64,000 nt of DNA from GCA-2705995 sp965661625 (GTDB lineage: Bacteria > Bacteroidota > Bacteroidia > Flavobacteriales_G > Salibacteraceae): positions 1 to 64,000 of the forward strand of contig CBFIEM010000009.1 in the NCBI GenBank assembly GCA_965661625.1, read 5' to 3'. Under the pieces are notes generated by a model that saw nothing but the letters and a program-made list of their open reading frames with translations, was not told the DNA's origin and searched no databases. The position numbers and the translations under genes were made by a program. Each line of letters opens with the position of its first letter. The first letter of the stretch is position 1. This document shows positions 25,614 through 33,580 of the stretch, one piece after another.

Positions 25614-27773
25614 ATGAAGAATACGTTAATTCTAATTGCTGGCTTTTTGGCTGTCTCATTCACGGGCTTGGGTAAAGAGGGCATGTGGCTTCCGATGCTC
25701 ATTTCTCAGATGGAAAATGAGATGCAAACAATGGGCATGAAATTAAGTGCGGAAGATATTTATGCTGCAAATGAATCGAGCTTAAAAGATGCAGTTGTGC
25801 ATTTTGGCGGTGGATGCACAGGGGAAGTAATCTCTTCTCAAGGTTTGGTATTGACAAATCACCACTGTGGCTATGGGAGGATTCAATCGCACTCTACCCT
25901 TGATCACAATTACTTACAAGAAGGGTTTTGGGCGGATACGCAGGCAGACGAGTTGAAAAACCCTGGATTGGAAGTCACTTTTATTGTAAGGATGGAAGAT
26001 GTAACTGATTCGCTTTTAGCACTGAGTACGTCTGACCCAGCAGCGTTTCAGCAACATTCGGAAAAACTATTAAAAGCTGCTACTGAAGGAACACATTACA
26101 ACGCGTTCATTCAACCATTTTATTATGGGAACCAGTTCATTCTTTTCGTAACGGAAAGTTTTGAGGATGTTCGACTTGTTGGGGCTCCACCTTCTTCAAT
26201 TGGCAAATTCGGCTTTGATACCGATAATTGGATGTGGCCAAGGCATACAGGTGATTTTTCATTGTTTAGGATTTATGCCAGTCCGGATGGTAAGCCAGCT
26301 CCATACCATGAAGATAATGTGCCTTATCAACCAAAGCATCACCTACCCATTTCGTTGAATGGATATGACGAAGGAGACTTTACAATGGTTTATGGATTCC
26401 CAGGTAGAACTGAGGAGTACGTAGTGTCTAACCACATTGATTACGTGTTGAATATAGGGAACCCTGCAAAAATTGCCATGCGCGACATTTCATTAGATAT
26501 AATAGGAAAGGCAATGGCAAAGGATGAGTTAACATCCATTCAATATGCTGCCAAGCAGTCAAGTATCTCAAACGCTTGGAAGAAGTGGAAAGGCCAGTCA
26601 AAAGGACTCCGGGAGGTACGGGCCATCCAACAAAAGCATAAGCTTGAATTCCAATTTGAATCTGCTTTGGTAAATAATAATGAGCTGAAGTCTAAATATG
26701 GAAATGTGCTTCCTTCATTGCGCACAAATTATGACTCGCTGGCTCCGTACGCACTTGCAAGGGACATGCTTATTGAAGTATATTATTACGGTCCTGAGGT
26801 GCTTCGATTCGCCAGTGGATTTGAGCAATTATTAGATGAAAGTTTGACTGAAGATCAGCAGGCACAAATAATTACCAAGCTACGCAAAGCCACGAAGGGG
26901 CATTTCAAAAATTACCAGCAGTTAGTAGACCTCGAGTTGATGGCTCACATGCTTCCGCAATACCTCAATACGGTGAGGCAAGACCTTCGTTCTGCAACTC
27001 TGTTTGATCGTTTTCAAGATCCACATAATTACAGTGCTGAGGTTTTTGACAAGAGCATTTTTAGCACTGAAGAGCGTGTCAATGCGTATTTAGATAATTT
27101 CAAAACTAAGCGTGCTTCAAAAATTAGTGACGACCCTATCTACAAGCTTTCATCAGCTTTGCTAAATACTTACAATGAGCGGGTTCGTGAAAAATATGGC
27201 ACCTTCAAGGAACAAATTGATGCACAAATGTCTGTCTACATGGAGGCTCAAATGGAAGTCTTGCCAGATGAGCAACGTTACTATCCAGATGCTAACAGTA
27301 CGCTTCGCGTTTCTTATGGTAAAGTGGCTGGTTATGAACCACGAGATGGTGTTGTGTACGACTACTATACCACCATGGAAGGTATTATGCAGAAAATGGA
27401 TACATCAACAACAGAGTTTGACGTTCCTTCTAAGCTTGTGGAGTTATATCAAACAAGGGATTATGGTCCCTACAAAGATAAAAATGACCGACTCAGGGTA
27501 TGCTTCATTGCTTCCAATCATACTTCAGGGGGAAACTCAGGAAGTCCTGCTATTAATGGAAAAGGGGAGTTGATTGGATTGAACTTTGACCGCACATGGG
27601 AAAGCACCATGAGCGATTACATTTTTGATGAAAATCGCTGTCGTAACATCATGGTTGATATTCGATATGTGCTTTTTATCGTGGATAAATTTGCGGGAGC
27701 AAACCGACTCATAGAAGAAATGACTTTGGTGAAAAACGATGCCCCAGCTCCCGGCGCAAATGAGCTACATTAA
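25614..27773 (+). CDS. S46-family dipeptidyl peptidase, DPP11-like
   Basis: A 719-residue periplasmic serine exopeptidase that removes dipeptides from peptide N-termini. A signal peptide covers the first about 20 residues. The chymotrypsin-like triad is H84 (T-N-H-H-C-G-Y-G), D214 (H-T-G-D-F-S-L-F) and S642 (S-G-G-N-S-G-S-P). R660, 18 residues after the serine (N-F-D-R), matches the arginine that makes DPP11 specific for Asp/Glu at P1; DPP7 has glycine there. Such enzymes supply acidic dipeptides to protein-degrading Bacteroidota. A terminator lies inside the convergent neighbour. Confidence 0.93.
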   Translation: MKNTLILIAGFLAVSFTGLGKEGMWLPMLISQMENEMQTMGMKLSAEDIYAANESSLKDAVVHFGGGCTGEVISSQGLVLTNHHCGYGRIQSHSTLDHNYLQEGFWADTQADELKNPGLEVTFIVRMEDVTDSLLALSTSDPAAFQQHSEKLLKAATEGTHYNAFIQPFYYGNQFILFVTESFEDVRLVGAPPSSIGKFGFDTDNWMWPRHTGDFSLFRIYASPDGKPAPYHEDNVPYQPKHHLPISLNGYDEGDFTMVYGFPGRTEEYVVSNHIDYVLNIGNPAKIAMRDISLDIIGKAMAKDELTSIQYAAKQSSISNAWKKWKGQSKGLREVRAIQQKHKLEFQFESALVNNNELKSKYGNVLPSLRTNYDSLAPYALARDMLIEVYYYGPEVLRFASGFEQLLDESLTEDQQAQIITKLRKATKGHFKNYQQLVDLELMAHMLPQYLNTVRQDLRSATLFDRFQDPHNYSAEVFDKSIFSTEERVNAYLDNFKTKRASKISDDPIYKLSSALLNTYNERVREKYGTFKEQIDAQMSVYMEAQMEVLPDEQRYYPDANSTLRVSYGKVAGYEPRDGVVYDYYTTMEGIMQKMDTSTTEFDVPSKLVELYQTRDYGPYKDKNDRLRVCFIASNHTSGGNSGSPAINGKGELIGLNFDRTWESTMSDYIFDENRCRNIMVDIRYVLFIVDKFAGANRLIEEMTLVKNDAPAPGANELH

Positions 27774-28223
27774 TCAGATAATGTCATTAATTTTAAAGGT
27801 GATGTTGTTGAACTCAAACGCATCACCTTTCTTTTTTCCTTCCATTTTAGCATAAACAGGTGCGTCTGTAGCCATCAGAAAATACTTTTCTCCATCAACT
27901 TCAATCGCTTTTAAAGCTTTGGAAATGAAAAAATTTCCGCGGTTGGTCATTACTAGCGACAATAATTCTACTTCAGCTTTTTCTTTTTGGAACTGATAGT
28001 TGCGGAAAGTTTGAATCAGGCGTTTTACTTCCTCAGCCTCTTCCCTTCTAATGCTTGCGAGTTTATTGGACTCAGTGTCATGGCCAGCTTCTCCAGCCTC
28101 CATTTCTAGTGGGTCGTCTTCATCATGACCTCCCACATGAATTTCATCCATTAACTCGTTATACTGTTCTTCCAATCGAACGGCAACGGCAGCAGCTATT
28201 TTATGTTTAAGTTTTAGTGTCCT
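27774..28223 (-). CDS. Hypothetical protein, possibly GreA/GreB-like at the C-terminus
   Basis: A 149-residue protein. An N-terminal helical half (M-R-T-L-K-L-K-H-K, many E, R and K) with an acidic insert (H-D-E-D-D-P-L-E-M-E) is followed by a small beta domain ending G-K-K-K-G-D-A-F-E-F, reminiscent of the G-K-x-x-G-D turn of GreA/GreB. Similar Bacteroidota proteins are often mislabelled 3-oxoacyl-ACP synthase; nothing here supports that. The start at M-R-T-L-K was chosen over a longer frame with no family-like sequence. It abuts the S46 gene tail to tail with no gap. Confidence 0.6.
   Translation of the reverse strand, partial: RTLKLKHKIAAAVAVRLEEQYNELMDEIHVGGHDEDDPLEMEAGEAGHDTESNKLASIRREEAEEVKRLIQTFRNYQFQKEKAEVELLSLVMTNRGNFFISKALKAIEVDGEKYFLMATDAPVYAKMEGKKKGDAFEFNNITFKINDII
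27795..27836 (+). terminator. Terminator of the S46 gene inside the opposite gene
   Basis: AAAGGTGATG and CATCACCTTT form a perfect 10-base stem around a 16-base loop, followed by CTTTTTTCC. It begins 21 bases after the S46 stop codon and lies wholly in the coding sequence of the convergent gene. Confidence 0.7.
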
Positions 28224-28283
28224 CATGAATTTAGATTGTAAACCGAAATTAGTTGGCCAAATGGTAAAAAGCAACTTTTCAAT

Positions 28284-30086
28284 TTATTGGGAACTGTTTT
28301 TTTGTTCATAGGCTAGCTTCCTCAGATCATAAGCGCGCTTATCATTGGGAGCAATAGCAAGTAATTTATTGAGTGTTACAATCGCACCATTATATTTTCT
28401 TCTTCGAATATATACCCTACTGAGGTTAAATAGAGCTCCTTTAAAATTGGGTTTGAGTTCAAGCATGATTTCAAAATGCCTTTCAGCTACATCGATATCA
28501 CCTACCTTCAAACTTGTTAAGGCCAGGTTATAGTGCGCATCTGCATAATCAGGAGCGAGCTGAACAGCAGTGTCGTAGTAAGTTAGGGCTTCTCGCCTTT
28601 TTCCAAGACGGGTGTAGATATTGCCAAGGTTATTCCATGCCATGGCATATTTGGGATTCAAGGCAATAGCTTGTTCGTAAAACTGCTTTGACTTTTTCCA
28701 TTGCTGCAGTTGTGCATAGGAGTTACCCAAATTATATGCAGCCTCAAAGACGGGTTCTGCATCCATTGCTTTATGCAGGTACTTCATGCTGTTAGCTAAA
28801 TCTTGCTTTTTATCGTAATAACCAGCTAGCGCAGCCCAAGCATGACCGTTGTTAGGTGCCTTGGCTGTTGTGTCGGTCCAAAGTGTAAATGCATTTTGCC
28901 AAACCTTGTTACGCTTGTATGTGCTGTAACTGTAAATTCCTAGAAGAAGCACAGCACTAAGTTGGAGCAACCGTTTGGGAATATAATTGTGGAGCGCGAT
29001 TCCTATACCCCATAAAATAAAACCAAAACCCAACATGGGAAGGTACATGCGATGTTCAAAGATTAAATCTTTGATGGGAAGAAAAGAGCTTTCAATACTT
29101 AGAGCAATGTAGATCCAAATCACCCCAAATGCGATGAACGGAAAGGTTTTTCGAAAAACAAGTGCTAATCCAATAATAGCAGCATTGGCCAATAAATACA
29201 GCAAAGGGATGAGCTGGAGTAATGATTCAAAGTTAGGGTAGCGGTAATAGGCAGTGAGGTCGGTAGGAAGAAAAAAGAGTTTCCAGTAACGCAACAACAC
29301 CCCTTGCTCCGACGCAAAATATTGTAAGGGAGATAAATCGGAATCGGTGGGAATCATATCCATAAATAGAACGATTAACCCTATACCACTCAACCCAAGG
29401 GTAATGATGCCGAAAGGTTTTTTCCAAGCTTTTGGATCAAACAGGAACAACTCCAACGCGAATAACATGATGGGTAACGATGCAGCGTGTTGCTTTGAAA
29501 GCACCCCCATCACGAGGCAGAAGAATAAACTTGCAATAAACACTATCCGCTTTCCAAATGCTAATGAACTCCATCGAGGTCGTTGCCAACAATAGATGAG
29601 CGTGCCCAGTAAGTAGAATAGTGTCCCTAATTCGGTCATGCGCTGAATGATGTAAGTAACCGCTCCTGTTTGAACTGGCTGAAGCATAAATACACCTGCT
29701 ATAAAACATGCGCCAAGTCGTGATGTCATTTGATTGTTACTTTTCGTCACCTTACCGATTAGGAAAAGCGCGATAAAATAAACGAGGACTCCATTGATGC
29801 AATGAACAAGCAAGTTCGTTCGATGAAAGGTTTGTGGATCCATTCCCGACTGAGCGTATCCCAATGCAAACGTGAAATAGCTGAAGGGGCGTCCAAGAAT
29901 GTCTGTCCAGACCGCAACCTTGCTGTAATGATCTAAGGAAGTGATTTCTTCGTTATGAACGATAGAGGGCAGGTCATCGAACTGAAAGCTAGCGTCAAAC
30001 GAATTGGTATAGCTGAGCCAGGTTACAGCAATTAAAATGATTACAAATAGGCCGTGTGGCCAAGGCTTCTGTTGTGTTTTTCCCAT
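28284..30086 (-). CDS. TPR-containing GT-C-like membrane protein
   Basis: A 600-residue protein. Residues 1-390 carry about ten membrane helices with the luminal-type acidic motif F-Q-F-D-D-L-P near 37 and L-Q-P-V-Q-T-G-A-V-T-Y-I-I-Q-R, as in PMT/TMTC-like GT-C glycosyltransferases. Residues about 415-595 are five tetratricopeptide repeats (A-W-N-N-L-G-N-I-Y, D-A-H-Y-N-L-A-L-T). Proteins of this layout probably use lipid-linked sugars to glycosylate exported targets, but this is not shown. It lies next to and divergent from the polysaccharide exporter, so it may belong to that locus. Confidence 0.75.
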   Translation of the reverse strand: MGKTQQKPWPHGLFVIILIAVTWLSYTNSFDASFQFDDLPSIVHNEEITSLDHYSKVAVWTDILGRPFSYFTFALGYAQSGMDPQTFHRTNLLVHCINGVLVYFIALFLIGKVTKSNNQMTSRLGACFIAGVFMLQPVQTGAVTYIIQRMTELGTLFYLLGTLIYCWQRPRWSSLAFGKRIVFIASLFFCLVMGVLSKQHAASLPIMLFALELFLFDPKAWKKPFGIITLGLSGIGLIVLFMDMIPTDSDLSPLQYFASEQGVLLRYWKLFFLPTDLTAYYRYPNFESLLQLIPLLYLLANAAIIGLALVFRKTFPFIAFGVIWIYIALSIESSFLPIKDLIFEHRMYLPMLGFGFILWGIGIALHNYIPKRLLQLSAVLLLGIYSYSTYKRNKVWQNAFTLWTDTTAKAPNNGHAWAALAGYYDKKQDLANSMKYLHKAMDAEPVFEAAYNLGNSYAQLQQWKKSKQFYEQAIALNPKYAMAWNNLGNIYTRLGKRREALTYYDTAVQLAPDYADAHYNLALTSLKVGDIDVAERHFEIMLELKPNFKGALFNLSRVYIRRRKYNGAIVTLNKLLAIAPNDKRAYDLRKLAYEQKNSSQ

Positions 30087-30202
30087 GATATCTTTCCGCT
30101 TACTAAGAAAGTAAATCTTGACGGAACGAACGAGGTTCTATTTACAGAATCACAGGTTGTATCTCTCAGATGGGTACTTATCTTTGAGAATTAGGGAATA
30201 CC

Positions 30203-31039
30203 ATGAGGAAATCAGTGAATTCAGCATATCAAGGATCTGTTCTAAACGTTTGGAAAGCCGCGTTTAATGACCTCATTGCGCACCGTTTCCTAGCAATTCA
30301 ACTGATTCGCGTTTCGTTTTTGGAAGAATTTAAAAAATCATACTTGGGAATTACCAAGGCATTCCTTGCTCCAGTACTAGGGGTGGTCATTTGGCTGGTG
30401 TTCAATCAAACAGGTTTGTTTGAGCCAGGAGCCACTGACATTCCATATCCAGCATATGTAATTTTAAGTACCGGACTGTTCACTGTTTTCTTGAGTTTTT
30501 ATGAACATTGCAGTCACACACTTATGCACCATAAAGGATTACTAACCGATGCTGTATTTCCCTTGGTCGTGCTGTTTGCTCAGAAATTTGTTCACAGCCT
30601 ATTTCATGTGTTTATACCACTCGTATCAACGGGTATTATTTTAGTAATTCTTGGTGTGCCACTGAGTGGCTGGGGCTTGCTTACACCATTAGCACTGGTG
30701 CCAATGATGCTTGCCGGGGCGGGATTGGGATTTGTAATGGCGTTAGCTGAAGTTGTAGCACTCGATCTTTACACGACCATGAGTAGAGGCATTCAAGCAT
30801 TGATTTTTGTTACACCCGTTATCTATTCCGAAAGTGTTGAAAGTCCGTTTTTACAGGTGGTGATTTCGTGGAATCCACTAACATACCTATTGGGGGCTCC
30901 GCGTGCATTGATATTGGGTAATGATTATCAACATTGGGATTTGTATTGGATGTGGACAGGGGTAGTAGCCGTGGCATTTGGCATAGGTTTAACACTAAGC
31001 TTAAAACAAGCTCGGGCAATTATTGAGAAACTCTACTAA
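30203..31039 (+). CDS. Polysaccharide ABC exporter permease (Wzm-like)
   Basis: A 278-residue inner-membrane permease with six membrane helices and the ABC-2 pattern L-I-R-V-S-F-L-E-E-F-K-K-S-Y-L-G-I near 40, typical of exporters of lipid-linked polysaccharide across the inner membrane. Its stop overlaps the ATPase gene start by one base (TAATG). It opens a plus-strand operon: permease, ATPase, three sulfotransferases. Together they indicate export of a surface glycan. Confidence 0.92.
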   Translation: MRKSVNSAYQGSVLNVWKAAFNDLIAHRFLAIQLIRVSFLEEFKKSYLGITKAFLAPVLGVVIWLVFNQTGLFEPGATDIPYPAYVILSTGLFTVFLSFYEHCSHTLMHHKGLLTDAVFPLVVLFAQKFVHSLFHVFIPLVSTGIILVILGVPLSGWGLLTPLALVPMMLAGAGLGFVMALAEVVALDLYTTMSRGIQALIFVTPVIYSESVESPFLQVVISWNPLTYLLGAPRALILGNDYQHWDLYWMWTGVVAVAFGIGLTLSLKQARAIIEKLY

Positions 31040-32253
31040 TGAACACATCGAGTACCATACCATTGATTAAGTTGGAAGGGGTCCGCAAAAAGTTTTGTAC
31101 CAACCTTAAACGAGGGATGTGGTATGCTTCTATGGATTTGTTGAAGCAGGCTTTGGGAATAAAAATAGCCTCCCACAAATTGCGTGTGGAAGAATTTTGG
31201 GCCGTTGATGATATTAACTTAGAGGTTCACCGAGGTGAGCGGTTGGGAATAATTGGATTGAACGGGGCGGGCAAAACAACGCTTATGCGCATCATAGCGG
31301 GTATCTATAACTCCGATGCGGGCAGTAGTACCGTTAATGCAAAGGTGGTTCCCATGTTTGCTGCTGGGTCAGGAATGAATCCGCTTTTTACAGGAACAGA
31401 AAACATCTACTTGAAAGGAGCTGTTTTTGGAATGACCCGCGCCCAGCTGGATGAACGAATGAACGCGATTGTATCGTTTGCAGATTTAGAGGAGCACATT
31501 CATGCTCCATTTGGAACGTACTCTTCGGGAATGCGAGCTCGCCTTGGTTTTTCAATTGCCCTTCATAGTGATTTTGATGTGTTGATAGTAGATGAAGGGC
31601 TAGCTGTTGGCGATCAAAAATTTAGGGCAAAAGCATTTAAAGCGTTAGATGCATTGCCTGATGATAAAGCAACCATTTCAATTGCACATAATCCCAATTT
31701 GCTTGCACGCGTTTGTGATCGCATAGCCGTGATGCAGCATGGTAAACTGATATTTGAAAGTAGGGAGGTTAGCGAGGCAATCGATTATTATTTTGATCAT
31801 TACGTCGCTCAGAAATCAGGAGTTGATTCTGGTGCGTCACACGGTAAAATCATTACTTCGGTTGCTACAGACAGCCCCATTTCTCGCGGTATACCAACCG
31901 TTAATCACAATGGAGAACTGTGTGTGAAACTAGAAGTGAACACGGATGAACTTCCAGATGATGGACAGGTAGCAATGCAGTTTTATGACCGAAGCAGAAT
32001 GCAGGTGGCAGCAGTTGCGTCAAAACAGGCAAATTGGTTTGTAAAGCGTGGATCGGGCATGGTGAATATCACGGTTAAGTTCAATCACTTTCAGCTCAGG
32101 CCAGGTATTTACTGGGTGAGTGTAGCCCTAAATCGCGGAGCGCATTTTGAAGTGTTTGAAAAGCTGAATTTTGCTTTGAAATTTCAAGTATTGGGAGACC
32201 ATCGAAGTGAAGCTCCAATTCAATTAATGCCTAATTGGTCCATGGAACTATGA
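31039..32253 (+). CDS. Polysaccharide ABC exporter ATPase (Wzt-like) with C-terminal glycan-binding domain
   Basis: A 404-residue ATPase. Walker A G-L-N-G-A-G-K-T-T is at 73-81, the signature Y-S-S-G-M-R-A-R-L near 155 and Walker B V-L-I-V-D-E-G near 180. Residues beyond about 265 form a beta-rich domain like the C-terminal domain of Wzt, which recognises the modified end of the exported chain. That part is a natural place to read glycan decorations such as the acyl or sulfate groups the neighbouring genes could add. ATGA overlap with the first sulfotransferase. Confidence 0.93.
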   Translation: MNTSSTIPLIKLEGVRKKFCTNLKRGMWYASMDLLKQALGIKIASHKLRVEEFWAVDDINLEVHRGERLGIIGLNGAGKTTLMRIIAGIYNSDAGSSTVNAKVVPMFAAGSGMNPLFTGTENIYLKGAVFGMTRAQLDERMNAIVSFADLEEHIHAPFGTYSSGMRARLGFSIALHSDFDVLIVDEGLAVGDQKFRAKAFKALDALPDDKATISIAHNPNLLARVCDRIAVMQHGKLIFESREVSEAIDYYFDHYVAQKSGVDSGASHGKIITSVATDSPISRGIPTVNHNGELCVKLEVNTDELPDDGQVAMQFYDRSRMQVAAVASKQANWFVKRGSGMVNITVKFNHFQLRPGIYWVSVALNRGAHFEVFEKLNFALKFQVLGDHRSEAPIQLMPNWSMEL

Positions 32254-32951
32254 GTTTATTTAGTCGAGATACCCGCATTGGAAACCGAGTGGAGTTGATT
32301 TCGCTTCATATTCCCAAAACAGCAGGAACTTCTTTCCGGAATTCATTGAAGTCAATCTATGGTGATTCTGGAGCCGTTCGGCTAGACATTAATCCCATTC
32401 ACCGCTGGATAAAAGTAGAAGAGCGCAAGCTTGAGACAAAAAAATTACCAAATGAGGTAAAGGTCATTCATGGCCACTTTCACTTAGACCATCTGTATGA
32501 GGATATCAATTTAAAGGCAAGTGTTCCTGTAATTACCTGGATGCGAGACCCCGTTAAACGTGTAATATCGAATTACCATTATTTGGCTAAGCGGTTGCGC
32601 GAGGAATTGCAAGAGGAAAAGAAAGACTTAAATATATTAGCCAAAATGGAGCGGAATCTCATTGAATACGCTCGAGCAGATGTGAACCGAAATGTACAAA
32701 GCAGGTACATTGCACAGAAGCCGCTTAGCGAGTTTGCTTTTGTTGGCATTGTCGAAGATTATTCAATTGAATTGCAACGGATGTCGGAATTATTTGATTG
32801 GAAGGATATTCCAGAGCATCAACAAAATAAAACGGGATATGTCCAGCCGAGTATTCCTAACGAATGGCTGGAAGAAATTAAGGACCTCAATCAAAAGGAT
32901 TGTGCGTTGTATACAGAAGCGTTGAATCTTCAAAAGCAAAGAGTTCAATGA
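32250..32951 (+). CDS. Sulfotransferase (family 2), first of three
   Basis: A 233-residue cytoplasmic enzyme that should move sulfate from PAPS to a sugar hydroxyl. The 5'-phosphosulfate loop is H-I-P-K-T-A-G-T-S-F (20-29) and the 3'-phosphate site is W-M-R-D-P-V-K-R-V-I-S-N-Y (97-109). Both match the sulfotransferase-2 family that modifies glycans. The ATG was chosen because it overlaps the exporter ATPase stop (ATGA); an upstream TTG adds only five residues. Acceptor sugar unknown. Confidence 0.9.
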   Translation: MSLFSRDTRIGNRVELISLHIPKTAGTSFRNSLKSIYGDSGAVRLDINPIHRWIKVEERKLETKKLPNEVKVIHGHFHLDHLYEDINLKASVPVITWMRDPVKRVISNYHYLAKRLREELQEEKKDLNILAKMERNLIEYARADVNRNVQSRYIAQKPLSEFAFVGIVEDYSIELQRMSELFDWKDIPEHQQNKTGYVQPSIPNEWLEEIKDLNQKDCALYTEALNLQKQRVQ

Positions 32952-33580
32952 GGTACGCCTCGATTCATATCCCCAAAACTGCTGGAACAAGTTTTCACGC
33001 GTTTTTATCAAACTATTTTGATACATCTCATGCAATCAAGCGGAGGGAGGTTGCGGATGGATCATGGTTGGGAGCTCTTTCCCATGAGGTGGTCCATGGA
33101 CATGTTACTTACAAGGAGTTTCGGCCTTTTTTGACGTCAGAAGTGCGTTTGTTAACCTGGTTGCGCGATCCAGTAGCTCGCGTGGTATCAAATTATCGCT
33201 TTTTTATTCGTGGGCTGAATGATCCGAATTACAGGAATCCAACTACCTATGCAATTAACGCTCACCGGAAATCAGAAAGTTTACTTGAATACGCAGCGCG
33301 AGAGGAAACCCAGAATGTAATGACCAAGTACTTGGCTGGAGCTGAGCTTAACTCCCTTTTTTTTATAGGTTTGGTTGAGGATTTAGAGGGGTCGATGAAT
33401 CGGTTGTCGGCATTGTTATCACCTGAAATTAATGCGCCAACTTCACTCGATCATTTGAATAAGTTAGGGACAAGCCCAAGTATTTCAAGCGAAATTCAAG
33501 CAACCGTTTCTAAGTATAACCAGAAAGATATTGATTTGTACCAGCGTGCATTGCACGAGTTGAAGCAACGGGAATTATGA
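32948..33580 (+). CDS. Sulfotransferase (family 2), second of three
   Basis: A 210-residue paralogue of the preceding gene: the PAPS loop is H-I-P-K-T-A-G-T-S-F (7-16) and the second site W-L-R-D-P-V-A-R-V-V-S-N-Y. It is clearly related to its neighbour but diverged, so it probably sulfates a different position or sugar. ATGA overlaps join it to the genes on both sides. The start at M-R-Y-A-S follows from the overlap. Confidence 0.9.
   Translation: MRYASIHIPKTAGTSFHAFLSNYFDTSHAIKRREVADGSWLGALSHEVVHGHVTYKEFRPFLTSEVRLLTWLRDPVARVVSNYRFFIRGLNDPNYRNPTTYAINAHRKSESLLEYAAREETQNVMTKYLAGAELNSLFFIGLVEDLEGSMNRLSALLSPEINAPTSLDHLNKLGTSPSISSEIQATVSKYNQKDIDLYQRALHELKQREL

Noticed and set aside
27774..28223. 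3-oxoacyl-ACP synthase label for the small gene
   Set aside because: At 149 residues with no thiolase fold or active-site cysteine it cannot be a ketosynthase; the label is a known kind of misannotation.
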